Positions 1 to 12,899 of a stretch of 64,000 nt of DNA are shown piece after piece. Position numbers and translations under genes: made by a program. Origin of the DNA: Chrysemys picta bellii (Eukaryota; Chordata; Testudines; Emydidae); contig NC_088795.1 of NCBI RefSeq assembly GCF_011386835.1, positions 107,940,434-108,004,433 of the forward strand, read 5' to 3'. Each line of letters begins with the position of its first letter. Positions within the stretch are counted from its first letter, which is position 1. Below the pieces are notes generated by a model. That model ran no database searches. It saw only the letters and a program-made list of their open reading frames with translations, and was not told the origin of the DNA.

Positions 1-1790
1 CTGAACACGTAGGTAGAGAGAGGGTGATTCAAAAACATCTAATAATCCATTAGCATTGTGAGGTAATACTACCTCACCACAAACTTTAAGCTAAATCTTC
101 CTAAAAATGTTAAAGTATGTAAGAAGATGCGCACATGCAGTTGTATAGAAACATCCTCTTCAGTAATACAAAGCAAACCAAAAAGATTAAGTCAGAATTG
201 TCAAGAAGATTTGAGAAACGGAAGGCGAGGATATTGCTCCTCTGCCTCACAACACGTCTGTTCCTATGTTCAATCTCTTAAAGGAAGTACAATCACAAGC
301 TAAAATGAGAACAAGAAACATGTAGCAGCTAGCTCAACACCCTTCTACCTAAAAATAAATTATATGAGACAGGGAAGTCAACCATGCAACGAATACACAG
401 CCATTAGCGGAAAATACACTTCAGAATGGCAATGTTCTTGGTACAGTATATCAAACAGATATATCTTTCCCTTTATGCTTCATGAACAATGAAAAATCCA
501 TCTATAATAGCGCTGTACAATATTTGAGGCTCCCTATTGCAATAAGGAGCATGAGACCTAAAATTACATGACAAGAGATCCCCTAATTTATGGAGCAGAT
601 CTGCACTGAACTTTGTAGCAAAGCAAATACAACTGATTATACAATTATTCAATACACTTAAATTTTATTTAAGTAATTCCAGAAATGCACCACAAAGTGA
701 AAATATACAATTAATGCATATAATTTAATTTGCATTGTAACAGAGGAATACCATCCTGCTTAGGAGACCACCAAAAGAGAAAAACTATAGGGGACAGGCA
801 GCAGCATTGATTTAAGGTGATTAAATCAATTTAAAAACACACCTGAAATATTAAACCAGTTCAAGTTTCTGTGTAGATCAGACCTTAGTGTTTTGGATGA
901 CATGTCTGTTTTAAATGAATCCACAAGCGTGAGTGAAGGATTTTGCATTTAGCTCTGAGCAGATGACAACCATCCACTCTCTGAAAATCAGGTCTCTTTA
1001 AAGTGTCTCAATTTGGGCACCCCAAAATTGAAGTACCCAACATTACTTGTCATTTTTCTGAGTGTTGGCCTAAAACCTAAAAAGTGTGTAAAAATTGATT
1101 TTACTTGTCATTATTTATGCTTTGTTTCTTGTTTACCTTCTTCTCAGCTTGAATAATGAATGCAGATTGCTCAATTTCACTTATTTTTATGATCAGTATG
1201 TAGCTGCTTTCACTTTATTTCCTATGTGTTAGTGCAATGCTGAACTGTTTGGCCTTTGAATGTTATAAGAACTTATATGCTTCTATCTGGAATGTAAAAG
1301 TGTGTGTGTGTGGGTGGGTGGGTGTGTAATTTTAACAAGAATATAAGCTGCACTAACATCTATTTACTCCTTTGGAGTCTTATGAGAATAGTTATATTTA
1401 AAGAATAAATAGGGTGAAAAAAAACCTGAAGATTCACCTGCCTGAGACTCTCACTGACCAGGTAGTGAACGATCTCTAGCCAATGCCATCTGACCAACAG
1501 AAGCAGAACCTGAAAGTTGAGTAAGCAGTATGACATTGTGGAGAAGTCTGTTCTCTGTTGCAATGCTACCTATATAGTGCAACTCACTAAGATCACCTGA
1601 TTAGGGTCCAATGCTGGGTGAGAAAAGTGGATTTCGAATTTTTATATTTATTTATATTCTGACCAGATCAGTTATTAAACTTTCATTTACTTATTTATAT
1701 TACAGTAGCACTTGCAGACTGCAATCTTGATCAGGATCTTATTGTACAAGAGGCTGTACTATTCAAAGAAAGGAAAAGTTCCTGCCCCTA
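1..1790. other. AT-rich non-coding stretch, no gene seen
   Basis: No conserved coding frame or RNA gene is visible. A short TG/TGGG simple repeat lies at 1300-1328. The segments near 795-895 and 1808-1905 resemble halves of a TIR element ending in GTCTATAC-like or GTGTAGA-like strings, but neither could be delimited. Confidence 0.4.
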
Positions 1791-2141
1791 ACTAATCACA
1801 ATCTAAGGCCTTCTCTATACACACACACACAAGTTTTTTCTGAGTTAAATCAGTGCAACTCCCTTGCAGAGACTCTCTTATTTCAGTTTAAGAGAGTCTT
1901 ATGTGGTGTTACTGTGGCTTTAAGAGAACGAATAGAATCTCCAGCGTGTGGGAGCTGACAGTGGGAGGAAGAAGTTGGTTTTAGGTTAGACAGATAGATG
2001 GACCTGAGTTAAGATGCTTTGTATATATGTTAGCTGTGTAGCTAATAAAAAGAATAGTTAAGGTGCTAGCAATGAAAGATGTTAAAAAACCACCTACAGT
2101 AAAAGTTAGAGAATTGAAAAACAAGTTTGATTGAACTAAGA

Positions 2142-2910
2142 TGGATCAATTAAGAATTCCCACATTTCTAAAAATGTCGAGAAATGCTGTGGAAAACTGG
2201 AAAAGGTTTCCACAAGTATTTGATGGATTTTTGAGGACATAGGGATCTAATCATAAAGAAGATGAACAAAAGACTGCCATCTTTTTGAATATTACAGGTA
2301 CTGAAAGAATTTCATTATATAATTCATTTGAGCTTAATGTTAAAGAACGAGCTCACTATGAGTTTGTCTTAAAAAATGTTAGGAATACCATTTACCAAAA
2401 AGAAATGAAACATTCGAAAGATTTCAATTTCACTCAAGAAATCAAAAGTAGGAAGAGACTTCTGCATCACTTTTAACAGATCTAAAGATAAGAAGTCAGA
2501 AACGTAATTTCCAAGAATCTATATGAGTCAATGATAAGCAGTCAAATTGTGATGGGTATAACAGATACCAGTGTAAGAAAAAGACTGTTAGAAGAGTCAG
2601 ATCTAAATCTGGAAAAAGCAGTGAGAATTTGCCAAACTGCTGAACCTAATCAACAATAATTTCACATTTTAGAAAGAAAACAAACTGATGTGAATATACA
2701 CTTAATAAGAAAAAGTCTATGGAGGAAAACAGTGAAAATATTAAAGTTGAAAAATATGAGCATATGAAAGAATGTTCTAGATATGGAAGAAGACACCAAC
2801 CTAAACAATATCCAGCATATGGTCAAACCTGTCATATCTGCAAGAAACAAAATTCTTTTGCAAAAGTTTGTAAACATAAAAGTCGAAAAAAAATAGAAAT
2901 ATACACTTAG
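2142..2910 (+). pseudogene. gypsy gag remnant with altered zinc knuckle
   Basis: A frame from ATG 2142 reads MDQLRIPTFLKMSRNAVENW and, after one stop near 2241, continues in the same frame to 2476. This is the helical gag core layout of Ty3/gypsy elements. A later frame (2719-2910) holds two cysteine groups. The C-X2-C-X4-S-X4-C string at about 2830-2871 matches the gag CCHC zinc knuckle, with the histidine replaced by serine. Several stops separate the two parts. It is non-functional as it stands. Confidence 0.65.
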
Positions 2911-3059
2911 TTCAAAATTCAAAAGTCTCAGTGAAGATGCTGAATAAGGAATACAGAGTTTATAGTACACATGAAGACAATTTGTTTCTGGGTATTTTGA
3001 AACAGCGTCGTTCTGTGAACTACAAGAAGGATTGGACAGTACACTATCTACTAATGGTA

Positions 3060-3957
3060 CATTTATTTCACATGTAACAGATACAGGTGCACTAGCTAAT
3101 ATAACTTCAGAAGAAATTATAAAATATCTAAAAGTAAAAACCTGTATTAAATGAACTACACATTTATTTGCAAACTTACAGTGGCGAAAAAATTCTTGTT
3201 ATGGGTATTTGTGAATTACAAGTCGTAGTTAAAGATAATTTAGAAAATATAAGTTTTTTGTAGTAGTTAAGGGACTAGTTATTTTTATTTTAGGTTTAGA
3301 AACATGTTTAGCACTAAATCTAATTGGTAGAATTCAAACTATTCAGGATTCTGAAACATTGGAAATATAATATCAATTTACAGAGTTATTCACTAGCATT
3401 GGTAAATTAGACACAATGCATAAAATAGAGTTAAATGAAACAAAGAAACCAATCATACATGCAACTAGAAAAATACCCTTAGCTTTAAGAAATAGGGTAC
3501 ACAAGGAATTGTAAAGGTTAGTTAATTTAAATATAATTAAAAGAGTGTGAGAGCCAGCTGAGTGGGCGAATTCATTAGTAATAGTAGAAAACAAAGATGG
3601 ATTCTGATGGTTATGTTTAGATTCCAAAGACTTAAATTAATATGTTAAAAGGGAACATTTTAAAATATCTACCAGGGAAGAAATATTTGGACAAATATCA
3701 GGAACAAAATACTGTATTTTTCTTCTTTAGATGCTTTGAATAGATTTTGGCAAATAGTACTGGAGTAAGAAAGTCAATTGCTATTCACATTTAATACATC
3801 TTTTGGATGTTACTGTTTTAAAAGATCACCTTTTGGATTATGTTCAGCTCCAGAGGCATTTCACAAAGCAATACAAAATATTTTTGAAAATATATATGGC
3901 ACACAAGTGTACACAGATGATATAATAATATGGGGAAGAACTTTCCAAGACACACCT
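3060..3957 (+). pseudogene. gypsy pol remnant: protease and partial reverse transcriptase
   Basis: DTGA at 3080-3091, preceded by VT, is the retropepsin active-site motif. From about 3612 the frames give an LDSKDLN-like string, then a frame from 3778 with FNTSFGCYCFKRSPFGLCSA, the PFGL-x-xAP block of gypsy RT fingers and palm. YTDD at 3910-3921 is the catalytic box. The frame ends in unrelated sequence after about 3957, so the thumb, RNase H and integrase are missing. Frames change between protease and RT, and in-frame stops are present. Confidence 0.75.
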
Positions 3958-4059
3958 TATATTGGAGTGTCCACACCAGGTAGTTCCACTGATTTAACTA
4001 AGTTTCTCAACCTATTTAAATTGGTATAATTTTCTTGTCTAAACAGGGCATAATTAGAT

Positions 4060-4215
4060 AAGACAAAAAGTATTATCATCCACATTTTACAGATAGCGAA
4101 CTGAAGCACAGAGAGATTAAGTGAGTTGCCCAAGGCCACACAGGTCTGAGGTAGAGCCAGGAATTGATCCCCAATATTCCGAGTCAATCCCCAAACCATC
4201 CTCACTTTGTACACT
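4060..4215 (-). mobile_element. MIR-type SINE (ancient)
   Basis: On the plus strand this reads CAGAGAGATTAAGTGAGTTG then CCCAAGGCCACACAG, the reverse complement of the conserved MIR core and tail (CTGTGTGACCTTGGGCAAG...). It starts about 100 bp after the gypsy break at 3957. Confidence 0.7.
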
Positions 4216-4219
4216 TCCC

Positions 4220-5195
4220 GATGAAAGTTACAGATTTTGTTGAAACAGATGTGTGACCTTGTACAGGTACTGCCTCTACTTAAAGGAACTTTTTCTAAGC
4301 ACATAAAGCTAAAATCAAGCCTGAGAGAACAAACTATTAACTCTCTAAGCTGCTATCTTTTTAAAATACAAATACTTTTTGGGGTTGTAGGTGCATGTTT
4401 GTTTACTGTAAGCCCAAATTGTGACTGCCTATATTAAATCGAGTTGCTTTTTCTACAACTGTGTTCTCAGTCCCCTGAAGTCCATGGACAGGTGAATGTC
4501 ATATGGCATTTTTCAAATGGAAAAGAGGATGCTATCCTCTACGTCCTGACCAATATTTTTCTCACTACAAACAGGTTCTAAAGTCCAAAGCTTTGTATGC
4601 ACAAATGGTCACAGTCACAGCAATATTAATATATAATTTACTGTCTGCAACATCTTTTGGGATGCCTTATGCATGGAAAGCAATGTGAACAAATACTGTT
4701 TGTATCTAACTGGTAGCAAGGACACATATGCTGCTTAGCAGACTGTTGGTGTTCAGTGAACAACATAAAGGGCTCCATGCACTCAGCAGCACAATGGACC
4801 CAAATTCTGCTGCAGGTACTCTTCAATTCCACAGCAGGTAACACATAACTGCATTGCAATATTAATTATATTAATTTGCTGATTTTTCATAATGTGTAGC
4901 TGATGTGAAGTAACATCTTCTTTGGGATCTCTAGATAAGGGCAAAAGTTCCCCAATAAGGCTGAATGTTGAGAATCCCTATACAAACACCACTCAGCTTC
5001 TGGAGACAGTGTATGATAGCTAGGTAAAGCTCCACCCCTTATGGGCCCCCGCTGCTGTCACACTTCTAAGGGGGGCTCTGTGCCACTGACACTCCAGTGG
5101 GTGTTGGGGTTACTGGTGCAGATGCAATAGTTATTGGTGGGTTATCCTGTGCTGTGTGCTTAGAGCCTCAAAGATTGCCTTAACCCATCTCTAAA
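4220..5195. other. No gene recognised
   Basis: Only short chance frames are present. I see no repeat family or RNA gene that I can name. Confidence 0.35.
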
Positions 5196-5199
5196 AACA

Positions 5200-5390
5200 A
5201 CAACCGAGGAGTACTTGAGACTAACAAATATATTTGGGCATAAGCTTTTCGTGGGCTAAAACCTACTTTATCAGATGCATGGAATGGAAAATACAGTAGG
5301 CAGGTATAAATACACAGCACATGAAAAGATGGGAAAATGCTAGTACTGACCCCCCACTTGGTAAGGCAACTCCCTTGTGAGTGAGGGGGA
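5200..5390 (-). mobile_element. Penelope-like element 3' tail
   Basis: On the minus strand this reads CATCTGATAAAGTAGG, then TTTTAGCCCACGAAAAGC and TTATGCCC, then ATTTGTTAGTCTC. The same tail, more diverged, occurs at 20.4 kb and 37.7 kb. I associate the family with Penelope-like retroelements of reptiles. The CTGAT(G/A)A...GAAA spacing with a GTRGG/CCCAC-type stem resembles a hammerhead ribozyme core, a known component of such elements. In this copy the core is mutated (CTGATAA, GAAAA). Confidence 0.5.
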
Positions 5391-5394
5391 GGAA

Positions 5395-6780
5395 GAAGGA
5401 ACTGGGTGGTTGGGGGGTCAGACTGGGACTGGTGGGCAAGAAAACTGGGACTGGGAGTCTGGAGGGGTAAGACTAGGACTTGCTGAACAAGGACACTAAG
5501 TTTGGGATCAGAATCCTGAAGAGAGATGACTAAGACTGGCTAGGTGAGGAGAACATGAATGGAACTAGGAGTCAGGATGGGGAGAAGGCAGAACTGGGAC
5601 AGGGTCAGGTTGAAGGGGACACGACAGATGTGGTAATGCTTGGGGGGAATGGGCAGAAGAGACCATGCACACTAGAATACACTTGTCTCCAGAGCCTGGA
5701 ATGGAACCCAAGATTCTTGATTCTCACCATTCCCCCTATGCTGTCCGCAACTATCTGTGAAACCTACTGGCAAAGTTTCCTACCCCCTTTGGACCAGTGG
5801 TACCCAAAATTTTCCTCCCACGCCCCCCTCTTACCAGTAATGGCATGTGTCCTACACTGCTATGAAAGTTAGCTCAGTATTGAAATAACCCCAGTATATT
5901 TACACTTTTCCTTAAATTATACTAAATGAGGATTTCAGGAATTTGAAATGTTATTGTAAACATATCTTCTTCAAAGTGCAACATTAATTGTCCTTAAACC
6001 AATATTTAATTTATTCATTTATACTGCTCCAGGTTTAAGAATTAAAATGAATAAAAAATTAAATGGGTATGTTGTAATTACATTCCCCCATGTAACTTTG
6101 ATATACTACAGAAAATAAATTTTGTCACATGTATGAATTCCAACAAGATTCCTAATTATAATGGTACCACAAATTAGTAGCTTATCGAGGGCAATCTGGA
6201 CGTAACAAAAACGTGAACACCAATACTTAACTGCTTTTTTTGTTCCCATTCCTGCTATTCTTTATGGTTTATACTCACTTTCATGTCACAGAGCTGGAAC
6301 AGTACCCCAGTGATGAGATACCATTACCAACATCTATTTTCACTTGTTTTAGCATATCCAGAATTCCTTGGACCCTCACATGTACAAGTCCTAGTTCTCC
6401 AATACATAGATACAGTAAGACTTCCTGAGAGACTAAGACAAATTTCGAACAAACAACTTGCTATGTCTTCCCAGTTCAAGACACAAAGAACGACTCCCAT
6501 AAAGTTTCCTGCTGATGAACACGGGCTGAAATATACTGTCACTTTATATTTTAAATATTATAATGTGTAGGAAGTTGCATGGTAGAAACCACAAAACAAA
6601 ATTCACACATGCAGCCTACTAAGCTAATAAGCCCCAATAAATGTCTGATAAAGGCACAGTTAAAAATGAGAAAACAGCCCATCTTACTGGGAAAAACAAA
6701 ACAACACAAAATATAACAATGCAGAAACTCTGAAGTAAAATAGAACAAAATGTCTTGTCTTCCCACAAAGGAGCCAGAAA
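5395..6780. other. No gene recognised
   Basis: A purine-rich low-complexity stretch (5380-5660) with many GGGACTGG-like words is followed by AT-rich DNA. The open frames here (for example 5555-5872) have no recognisable protein character. Confidence 0.35.
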
Positions 6781-6784
6781 CATA

Positions 6785-6945
6785 TTATAGCAAATATCTA
6801 GACCTCTTTCTAAAAGATATGCTGTAGGTCGAACAAAGTTAAGGGGCTTGATGCAGAAATTACTGGGTTACTAATTTCTTTGGCCTGTGTTATTAAAGAG
6901 AGCAAACCAGATTATGCAAATATTTTCTAGTGGCTGTAAAAATCT
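6785..6945 (+). mobile_element. CR1 LINE 3' fragment
   Basis: GGGGCTTGATGCAGAAATTA followed by CTGGG...GGCCTGTGTTAT matches the diverged 3' end of turtle CR1. The preceding GACCTCTTTCTAAAAGATAT fits the same consensus. The terminal part is degraded. Confidence 0.55.
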
Positions 6946-7001
6946 CTGAATATCCTTGTGAAGAGAATTCAAAAGGAAAAAGCCCTGCTTCCTTCCCAGA
7001 A

Positions 7002-7459
7002 GTAAAGCTGGCCAAAACATGGAAATCCCATTCCATGAAAAATTTGGTTTTTTTCTAAAGAAAAAAATTGCCCTAAACTAGTACAAAATGTCAAAAAAGC
7101 AGAATTACTCACTGGAATTTTTTTTTTTAAATCCATTTTGGGAGAACCAAAACTATTTTTTTTGGCCACCTGCCTGGAAAATTCAACTATCTTAACAAGG
7201 GTGTGTGTGTGTGCTCTCATCAATTTCATGGGTGGAGGCAGAGCACTGGGGTCTCTGCCACACCAGCCCTGAGGGACAGCTTTTGTCAATTTCACTTGCA
7301 GAATGTGAAATTAATGAGAGTCTTCCAGGCAGGCAGTAATTTTGATTTTCTCCAATGAAAAAAAAACCCTGAAATTTTTGGCAAAATTGAAATTTTCTAC
7401 AAAAATGACATTTTTGTAAGAAAAAAACATGCTGATGAAAAATGTGCAATCAGCTCTAC
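7002..7459. mobile_element. Non-autonomous TIR element, AAAATTT-rich
   Basis: The left end GTAAAGCTGGCC and the reverse complement of the right end (GTAGAGCTGATT) are similar, giving imperfect terminal inverted repeats around an interior rich in AAAATTTT words. This is the pattern of a common amniote MITE with AGCTGGTC ends. I did not identify a target duplication. Confidence 0.4.
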
Positions 7460-8750
7460 ACAGAAAGCATGAAGCAGATGTTCAAAAAGGCACAGAATAT
7501 GACTGGTACAATATCTGCCCACAAAATTTTCATCCACAAAATTGAACAGCAGAAAATTTTGCACTAGCAATTAAACTTCAGGCACAAATCAGATCAAATT
7601 AGGGACAAATTAGGTTCAATCAAAAACACATTTCACTTCACTATATAAGCCACTGAATAGTGAAATGAACTCTTGTTTTAACTGTAAAAATCTCAAACCA
7701 CCGACGCATTAAAACGTGGCTAGTATTGCAGGGATTGTCTATACTACAGAACATCTTTAGAGGGTTCAAACAACTTTTCATGAGCCAAAGAGAGATTTTT
7801 GCAATATTTCAGACAGATGCTTAGAGACGGCATTAACCTTCAGATTTGGGGTTAGGAGGAAACTTCCCTTGAGAAAGGTTATCCTGTTGCCTAGTGCAAG
7901 GTTTCTTGCACCTTCTAAAGCATTTGGCACTGGTGACTGTCAGAAATAAGATACTAGACTTAAATGATCCAATATGACAATTCCTAAATGTGTTTATCAA
8001 GTGAGGATTCTCACTCTTTTAGATGTCAATCAAGTGCATGGAGTAGGGGACTGATTCCACTCTACTCAGGAGTTACAGAAGGTGAGCCCTGTGAAGTGTG
8101 TGCTCATTACTGGAGCAAGGCAGCTAAAAGAACTAGACCCTACGTGGAGGACATAGGGATAAAGAAGGTATTGGTTTTAACTGCTAGAGGAGAGTAACGC
8201 TTGAAAGACAGAGAACCTTGAACAGGATTCTAGATTTTCATAAAAATTAGTGGAGGAGTTTTGATACACTCTATGGGGGATCAACAAAGAAGGAAGTAAT
8301 AGAATTTCTGGCATCTACCAGAGCAGCAAGGGTAAGCAGGAAGGCAACTTCGCAGACTTGGGAGCATGAAAATAGAGCATTTTTTGCTCATTTCTGCAAA
8401 TGGGTAGTACACTGAGGGAAACTTAAAGGGAAACTATGGGGACTGGCATTCCAATGAACTTTGGGTGACGTTCCGGTTACTGCTTTAGTATACAAGATGA
8501 CTTTTAATCCTTCATTTAAAAACCAAGTTTCTCAGCTGACAGATGTGATTATTTTATAAACCATATGACACAAACATTGTAACAGTTAAATTTGAAAAAG
8601 TGAAACAATAATAAATAACTTCAGCTTAGTTGAGAGCAGTTGGAGGGAAGTTTCTATTATTACTTTTTTAAAGGAACTAAATCAGTCTGACCACTGTACT
8701 TTCATGTTTTCTCTCTCCCCACAACATTTTATAAGTCACTTGTGGGTTTT
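7460..8750. other. No gene recognised
   Basis: AT-rich intronic-looking DNA. No conserved frame, RNA gene or nameable repeat was seen. Confidence 0.35.
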
Positions 8751-8751
8751 T

Positions 8752-8870
8752 TTAGATTGTAAGCTCTTTGGACAGGCATCATGTCTTCTTGTATGTTTGT
8801 ACAGCACCTAGCACAATGAGGCCTTGATCCTGACTTGGACCTACCAGCGCTACCACAATATAAACAAAAC
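8752..8870 (+). mobile_element. L2-type LINE/SINE 3' tail
   Basis: GATTGTAAGCTCTTTGGACA, then TTTGTACAGCACCTAGCACA and ATGAGGCC, is the well-known L2-like 3' tail of amniotes. Other copies lie near 12.8, 39.6, 39.85, 46.75, 47.5 (minus strand) and 55.6 kb. Confidence 0.6.
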
Positions 8871-9304
8871 ATATTTTTAAAAAGTATATATTGTGTTGCT
8901 ATGTTGTTCTGAGTCCTATTCTTGTCTATTGATGACCCTTGTACCCTACATATTCACATTTGCAATGGTAAAATTCACTTTACTAATAGTATTTTTATAA
9001 ATTTTGCTTAAAGTACTGCTACTGGCACAAGGTTCAATTAAAAAGAAATGCAGAGAATGAAATTCACAGTTGCCTAGTCAGTATTATATTTATGAAACTT
9101 GTATGGGAAGTAATATTTTTTTCACCAAATAATTGCCTTGAGCAAAAACAGCATCTGCTGGAATCTTTATTTTTCAAACAGCCATATTGGGACTCTACTT
9201 CTCCTTTACATATTTTGTCTTTCTTCTGGTCTCTCTCAGGTAAAATTTAATTATCACTGAGTAAGAGGAGTGCCATTTTTTTAATAAAAATATATAATTA
9301 CAGA

Positions 9305-9600
9305 ATTACTGAATATGGGAATGCAACAGATGTAATATATATGGATTTTAATAAAGGACAGAGTCCCATGAAATCCTGAAAATATATTCAAATTGGTCTG
9401 GATGTGACATCATCATGTGGAATTAAAACTGGCTAATAATAAAGCGCAATGAATCAAACTGAAAAGGAATGGAGGTGTTAGAGAGGGGACTATGTTTTGC
9501 CATCAGAGTTCAGCTAGTTATTAAAATATTAGTACTTCTGAAAACAGGAGTATACTCATTACATTCCTGGTTATACAAAATTGGGAGGGGTTGCAAACAC
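9305..9600 (+). pseudogene. CR1-like reverse transcriptase scrap
   Basis: The frame starting near 9315 reads GNATDVIYMDFNKGQS, which resembles the conserved D-V-x-Y-L-D-F-x-K-A-F-D block of CR1/L3-type RT. Homology decays quickly downstream, with many stops. It is a very old fragment. Confidence 0.4.
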
Positions 9601-10146
9601 TAGCAAGGATAGACAAATGGTATAATGCAGAAAAAGTTTAACTTGTAGTCAAGTTTTTCTACTTGCAATTCCACACCGAACACATCACTCAACACACATC
9701 ACTGAAAAAGCAAATATTAAAAACCAATTTCTGCTTAACAAGACTTTTAATTAAATCAAACTTTACATATATCCTGAGTGAAAAAAACTGTCTGCAAAAC
9801 TAAAATAACCTTAACTCTAACCCTATAGAGACATCAGCCTCAAATCTTTTTTTTACTATAGTTCACAGTTAGGGCCTGATACTGCAGAAGTTTGCATAGC
9901 CAATGCCAATGGTATGCAGATGAGGCCCCCTAAGTTGTTTCATTTTGGATCAAGGACTTTAAGGGCTCTAAGAGGTTTGCATATATAGTTGTCGACATCT
10001 TAAATTTGTAAATGCCAATGTATAGTGTAATGACCATAACTCTGCCATCCTCCTATGTTCCCTTGGTTATACTTTTCATAAGAACTTGGAAGCAATATGT
10101 AAAAACCTTAAATATGGAGTATGACCCAGGCTTCAGCAGCTTAATA

Positions 10147-10203
10147 TCTATATAGTATATATAGATATACACACTATATAGATATATAGTATATAGTATA
10201 CTA
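10147..10203. repeat. AT-rich palindromic simple repeat (TATA/GATA type)
   Basis: Alternating TATATAG, ATATAC and GATATA words give several overlapping self-complementary stretches. It is likely a decayed microsatellite able to form cruciforms. Confidence 0.6.
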
Positions 10204-10555
10204 GTTCTGTATTTACAGATGTGCATATACTGGTACTTAACACATCAGTGACTTAGGTGCTAGGGAACCATGGTGACAGGAACCAAAGATAGAAACATGA
10301 ATCTTAAGCATCTGGGATTTCTCTATGCTGTAATTAAATTAATAATTTGTAAAGTATATATTTTCCTATGTTGTTTAAGGCTGTGAAGATCTACGTGACC
10401 GTAAACACTGGTAACATTGCTGTCTGCACATCACCAAAACAACTATAATCCTCCCATGTAGTGATGTCCTCAGAAACAAAAACAAAATCGCCTAAGAGAC
10501 AACCTTATCCATTCATGATTTTTTTCCATTCTGTGGGTGCATATTCATGAATGAT

Positions 10556-10645
10556 TTTCATGGATTTAAAACCATTGTGATCATCAAGTCTGACCTTTTG
10601 TATAACACCACAATCATTTCTATGAAACTCAGTGTCACAATTGTG
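10556..10645 (-). mobile_element. CR1 LINE 3' fragment
   Basis: CATTGTGATCATCAAGTCTG followed by ACCTTTTGTATAACAC is the reverse complement of a turtle CR1 3' end. The better copy at 19.3 kb carries the same words. Confidence 0.5.
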
Positions 10646-11324
10646 TATTTAACCTGAGTTGTTGACTCACAGTTTTCAATATTTGATTGTTGTCAGATGA
10701 TGTTGATTGAATTGGGTATTTGGTTTGTACTAGACTAGATTTTAGACTAGACACCTGACCCAGGTGTCAAGAAACATCAAATAACATGCAATGTGCTGTT
10801 GAGACCCTGATTTGAGATCTGTATTTGAGCAGGTAGCATTCTGCTGTTTCCCAAAGCTAAAAATCTATCACACACAAAAGCCATGCACTTCAGGCTTAAA
10901 AACAAACAAACTGCCACCAACGCAGTTAAAAAAATGGAAGCAGGTTATTTTTTAGAAGTTATCCCAGGAACTAGGGAGCCAGTTGATATTTGAGATTTGT
11001 TGTCACTTAATATGCAAATAAACAAAACCTATTAAGATGCCATATGCCCCAACATGCATATTTTGAATTTTTTTAATTGAAATATTAAGGCATTTCATAC
11101 TTTATTATTCCAAATGTTGCATGAGAAATGGAGCAAAAGGATAATTGACAATCAAGTGCTTTGACACTCAATTAAATGTTCATTGGTATTACAATTTGTT
11201 AGAATTTTCTAAAATTCAGGGAATAGAAGGCACCTTCAATAGAAAAATCCTAGTTTCTAAAAAGGAAAATGTAAGTTGAATAACCAGAAAATTTTTAATA
11301 TTATTATACTATAGAGGAGCTTCC

Positions 11325-11483
11325 CTAAGGGATATGGTGGAAGCTACATTGATAGGGACATCTGATGCTAAACTGGACAAAATACCAGAAACATGTATTA
11401 CTGTAGGGAACAATCCTGCACTGAGAAAGAGAGAGACTAGATTATTTGATGGGTCTTTTCTCTCTAATTTCTATGATTCCATA
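11325..11483 (+). mobile_element. CR1 LINE 3' end
   Basis: CATCTGATGCTAAACTGGAC, then GAGAGACTAGATTATTTGAT, ending in AATTTCTATGATTCC, follows the last 150 bp of CR1, whose RNA ends in TTCTATGATTC-type repeats. Confidence 0.55.
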
Positions 11484-12679
11484 AATAAATTCTTTAGAAT
11501 TTAAGTGCACTGGCTGCTCTCATCCCCAACCTTCCCTCTTAAGTTAACTTTTACTGATTATCAGCACTTTAGAGGCCATTGCAGCCTAAGTTAATAAAAG
11601 CTGTGAAAGTTTCCAACTCCTGCTTATTAGTCTAGGTAACCTCTGAGGGAAAGGAATCTTAAAATTCCTCAGCTTGCTCACATCCTAAACATTTTAGGAT
11701 GCCCTTTGCTGCTTCCTCTCACTTAAATATGGCTTCAAAAGTTGTCTCTGTGTCATTTCCTCAATAAAAATGCTGCTGGAGCAGCAGCTCAGTTCTATGC
11801 AGAAACCACAGAAAATTATGCAGATCCACTGTACCACAGTAATGAATATTTTTAAAAGGGCTCATTTGTTTAAAATACTCGGTAGAGTCTCTGCAAAATG
11901 AAAAGTTTTCTTTTCACAAAATGCCTGCTTATGCTGACAGACAGCCTGATAAAATAAACGGTGTTGCAAAGGTACTTTGCATCTGAAGAATTGGCACTGT
12001 TCTTGGAAAAAATGATCTTGCTGCCCTAGCCCCTGCCAGTACAATTATATCATAAGCACAGCCTTTAGGGTCTGGGTCTGTCAGTCAACACAAATCTAAG
12101 AGTTCACAAGGTCACCCCTCCTGCCTCAACCCATGCAAGGTATGCGCATACCCTGATAAAATCGCTTTCAGCCACCATGACACTGCAGACATTTATTATT
12201 TATATGCTGCAAGCATTTAGAGGCTGCGATCTGGATTGGGGCCCCACTGCTCTAGTAGTCATATAAACACATTTAGCAACAGTCAAGACAAACGATAACA
12301 AATACAGACAATGTCAAAGGCACGTCATTAGTTAGCCTCAGCCACTTTTAAAATGAACTGCAACATCTGCACCCACGCTCATACTGCAGCTAGATTGCTT
12401 CATTACTGCTGACCTGAAATACACTCTTTGCTGCCCAAGCTACAGAAACAGATACAAGAATTAAAAAACTGCACCAACCTAATGGTATCTGAGTAACTGA
12501 AAGTGAATAAAGGCATGACATCTCCTACCCCTATGCTCCAATGTCACTTCAGCTGCTCTTCCCCCTTTGGAGGAGGAGTGCTGGACGGCCTAACTTCAAC
12601 ATGATTCTTTGGGAAGTCCAGAAGTAAAAGAATAAAACAGTCCCCCCTCCCCCCCAAATCAATATACAGAAAATTCCTC

Positions 12680-12893
12680 AACTGTCCTTCAAAACTTTCT
12701 TAAAAACCCACCTGTTCCATGATGAATTCCACTGACCATGCACCATTATATCTTTGTATGGCATGGTCCTGTAGTATACCAGACTATGTTCACAGACGGC
12801 AAGTCCTCAAAACAGAGAACGTGCTACTTGTTTGAAACAAGTCTCCTATTGTACAGCACTATACACACTTTTGGCACTATACCAAATAAAGCT
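12680..12893 (+). mobile_element. L2 LINE 3' end with last ORF2 codons
   Basis: CTGTCCTTCAAAACTTTCTT followed by AAAAACCCACCTGTTC reads as the FKTFLKTHLF-type C-terminal block of L2 ORF2. It is followed by the untranslated tail with TTGTACAGCACTATACACAC and an AATAAA-like end. Confidence 0.5.
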
Positions 12894-12899
12894 CACATA

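Larger units (their letters stand above)
2040..3960 (+). mobile_element. Decayed Ty3/gypsy-type LTR retrotransposon
   Basis: Parts of one element occur in the expected order: gag-like frame, zinc knuckle, DTG protease and reverse transcriptase. All are on the plus strand and separated by stops and frameshifts. The sequence breaks off after the RT YTDD motif at about 3957 and changes to unrelated DNA containing a MIR. No RNase H or integrase follows. I could not define LTRs; an AATAAA-containing stretch at 1990-2060 could belong to a 5' LTR. It is clearly a dead copy. The family assignment rests on the gag, zinc-knuckle, protease and RT pattern, not on a search. Confidence 0.7.
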
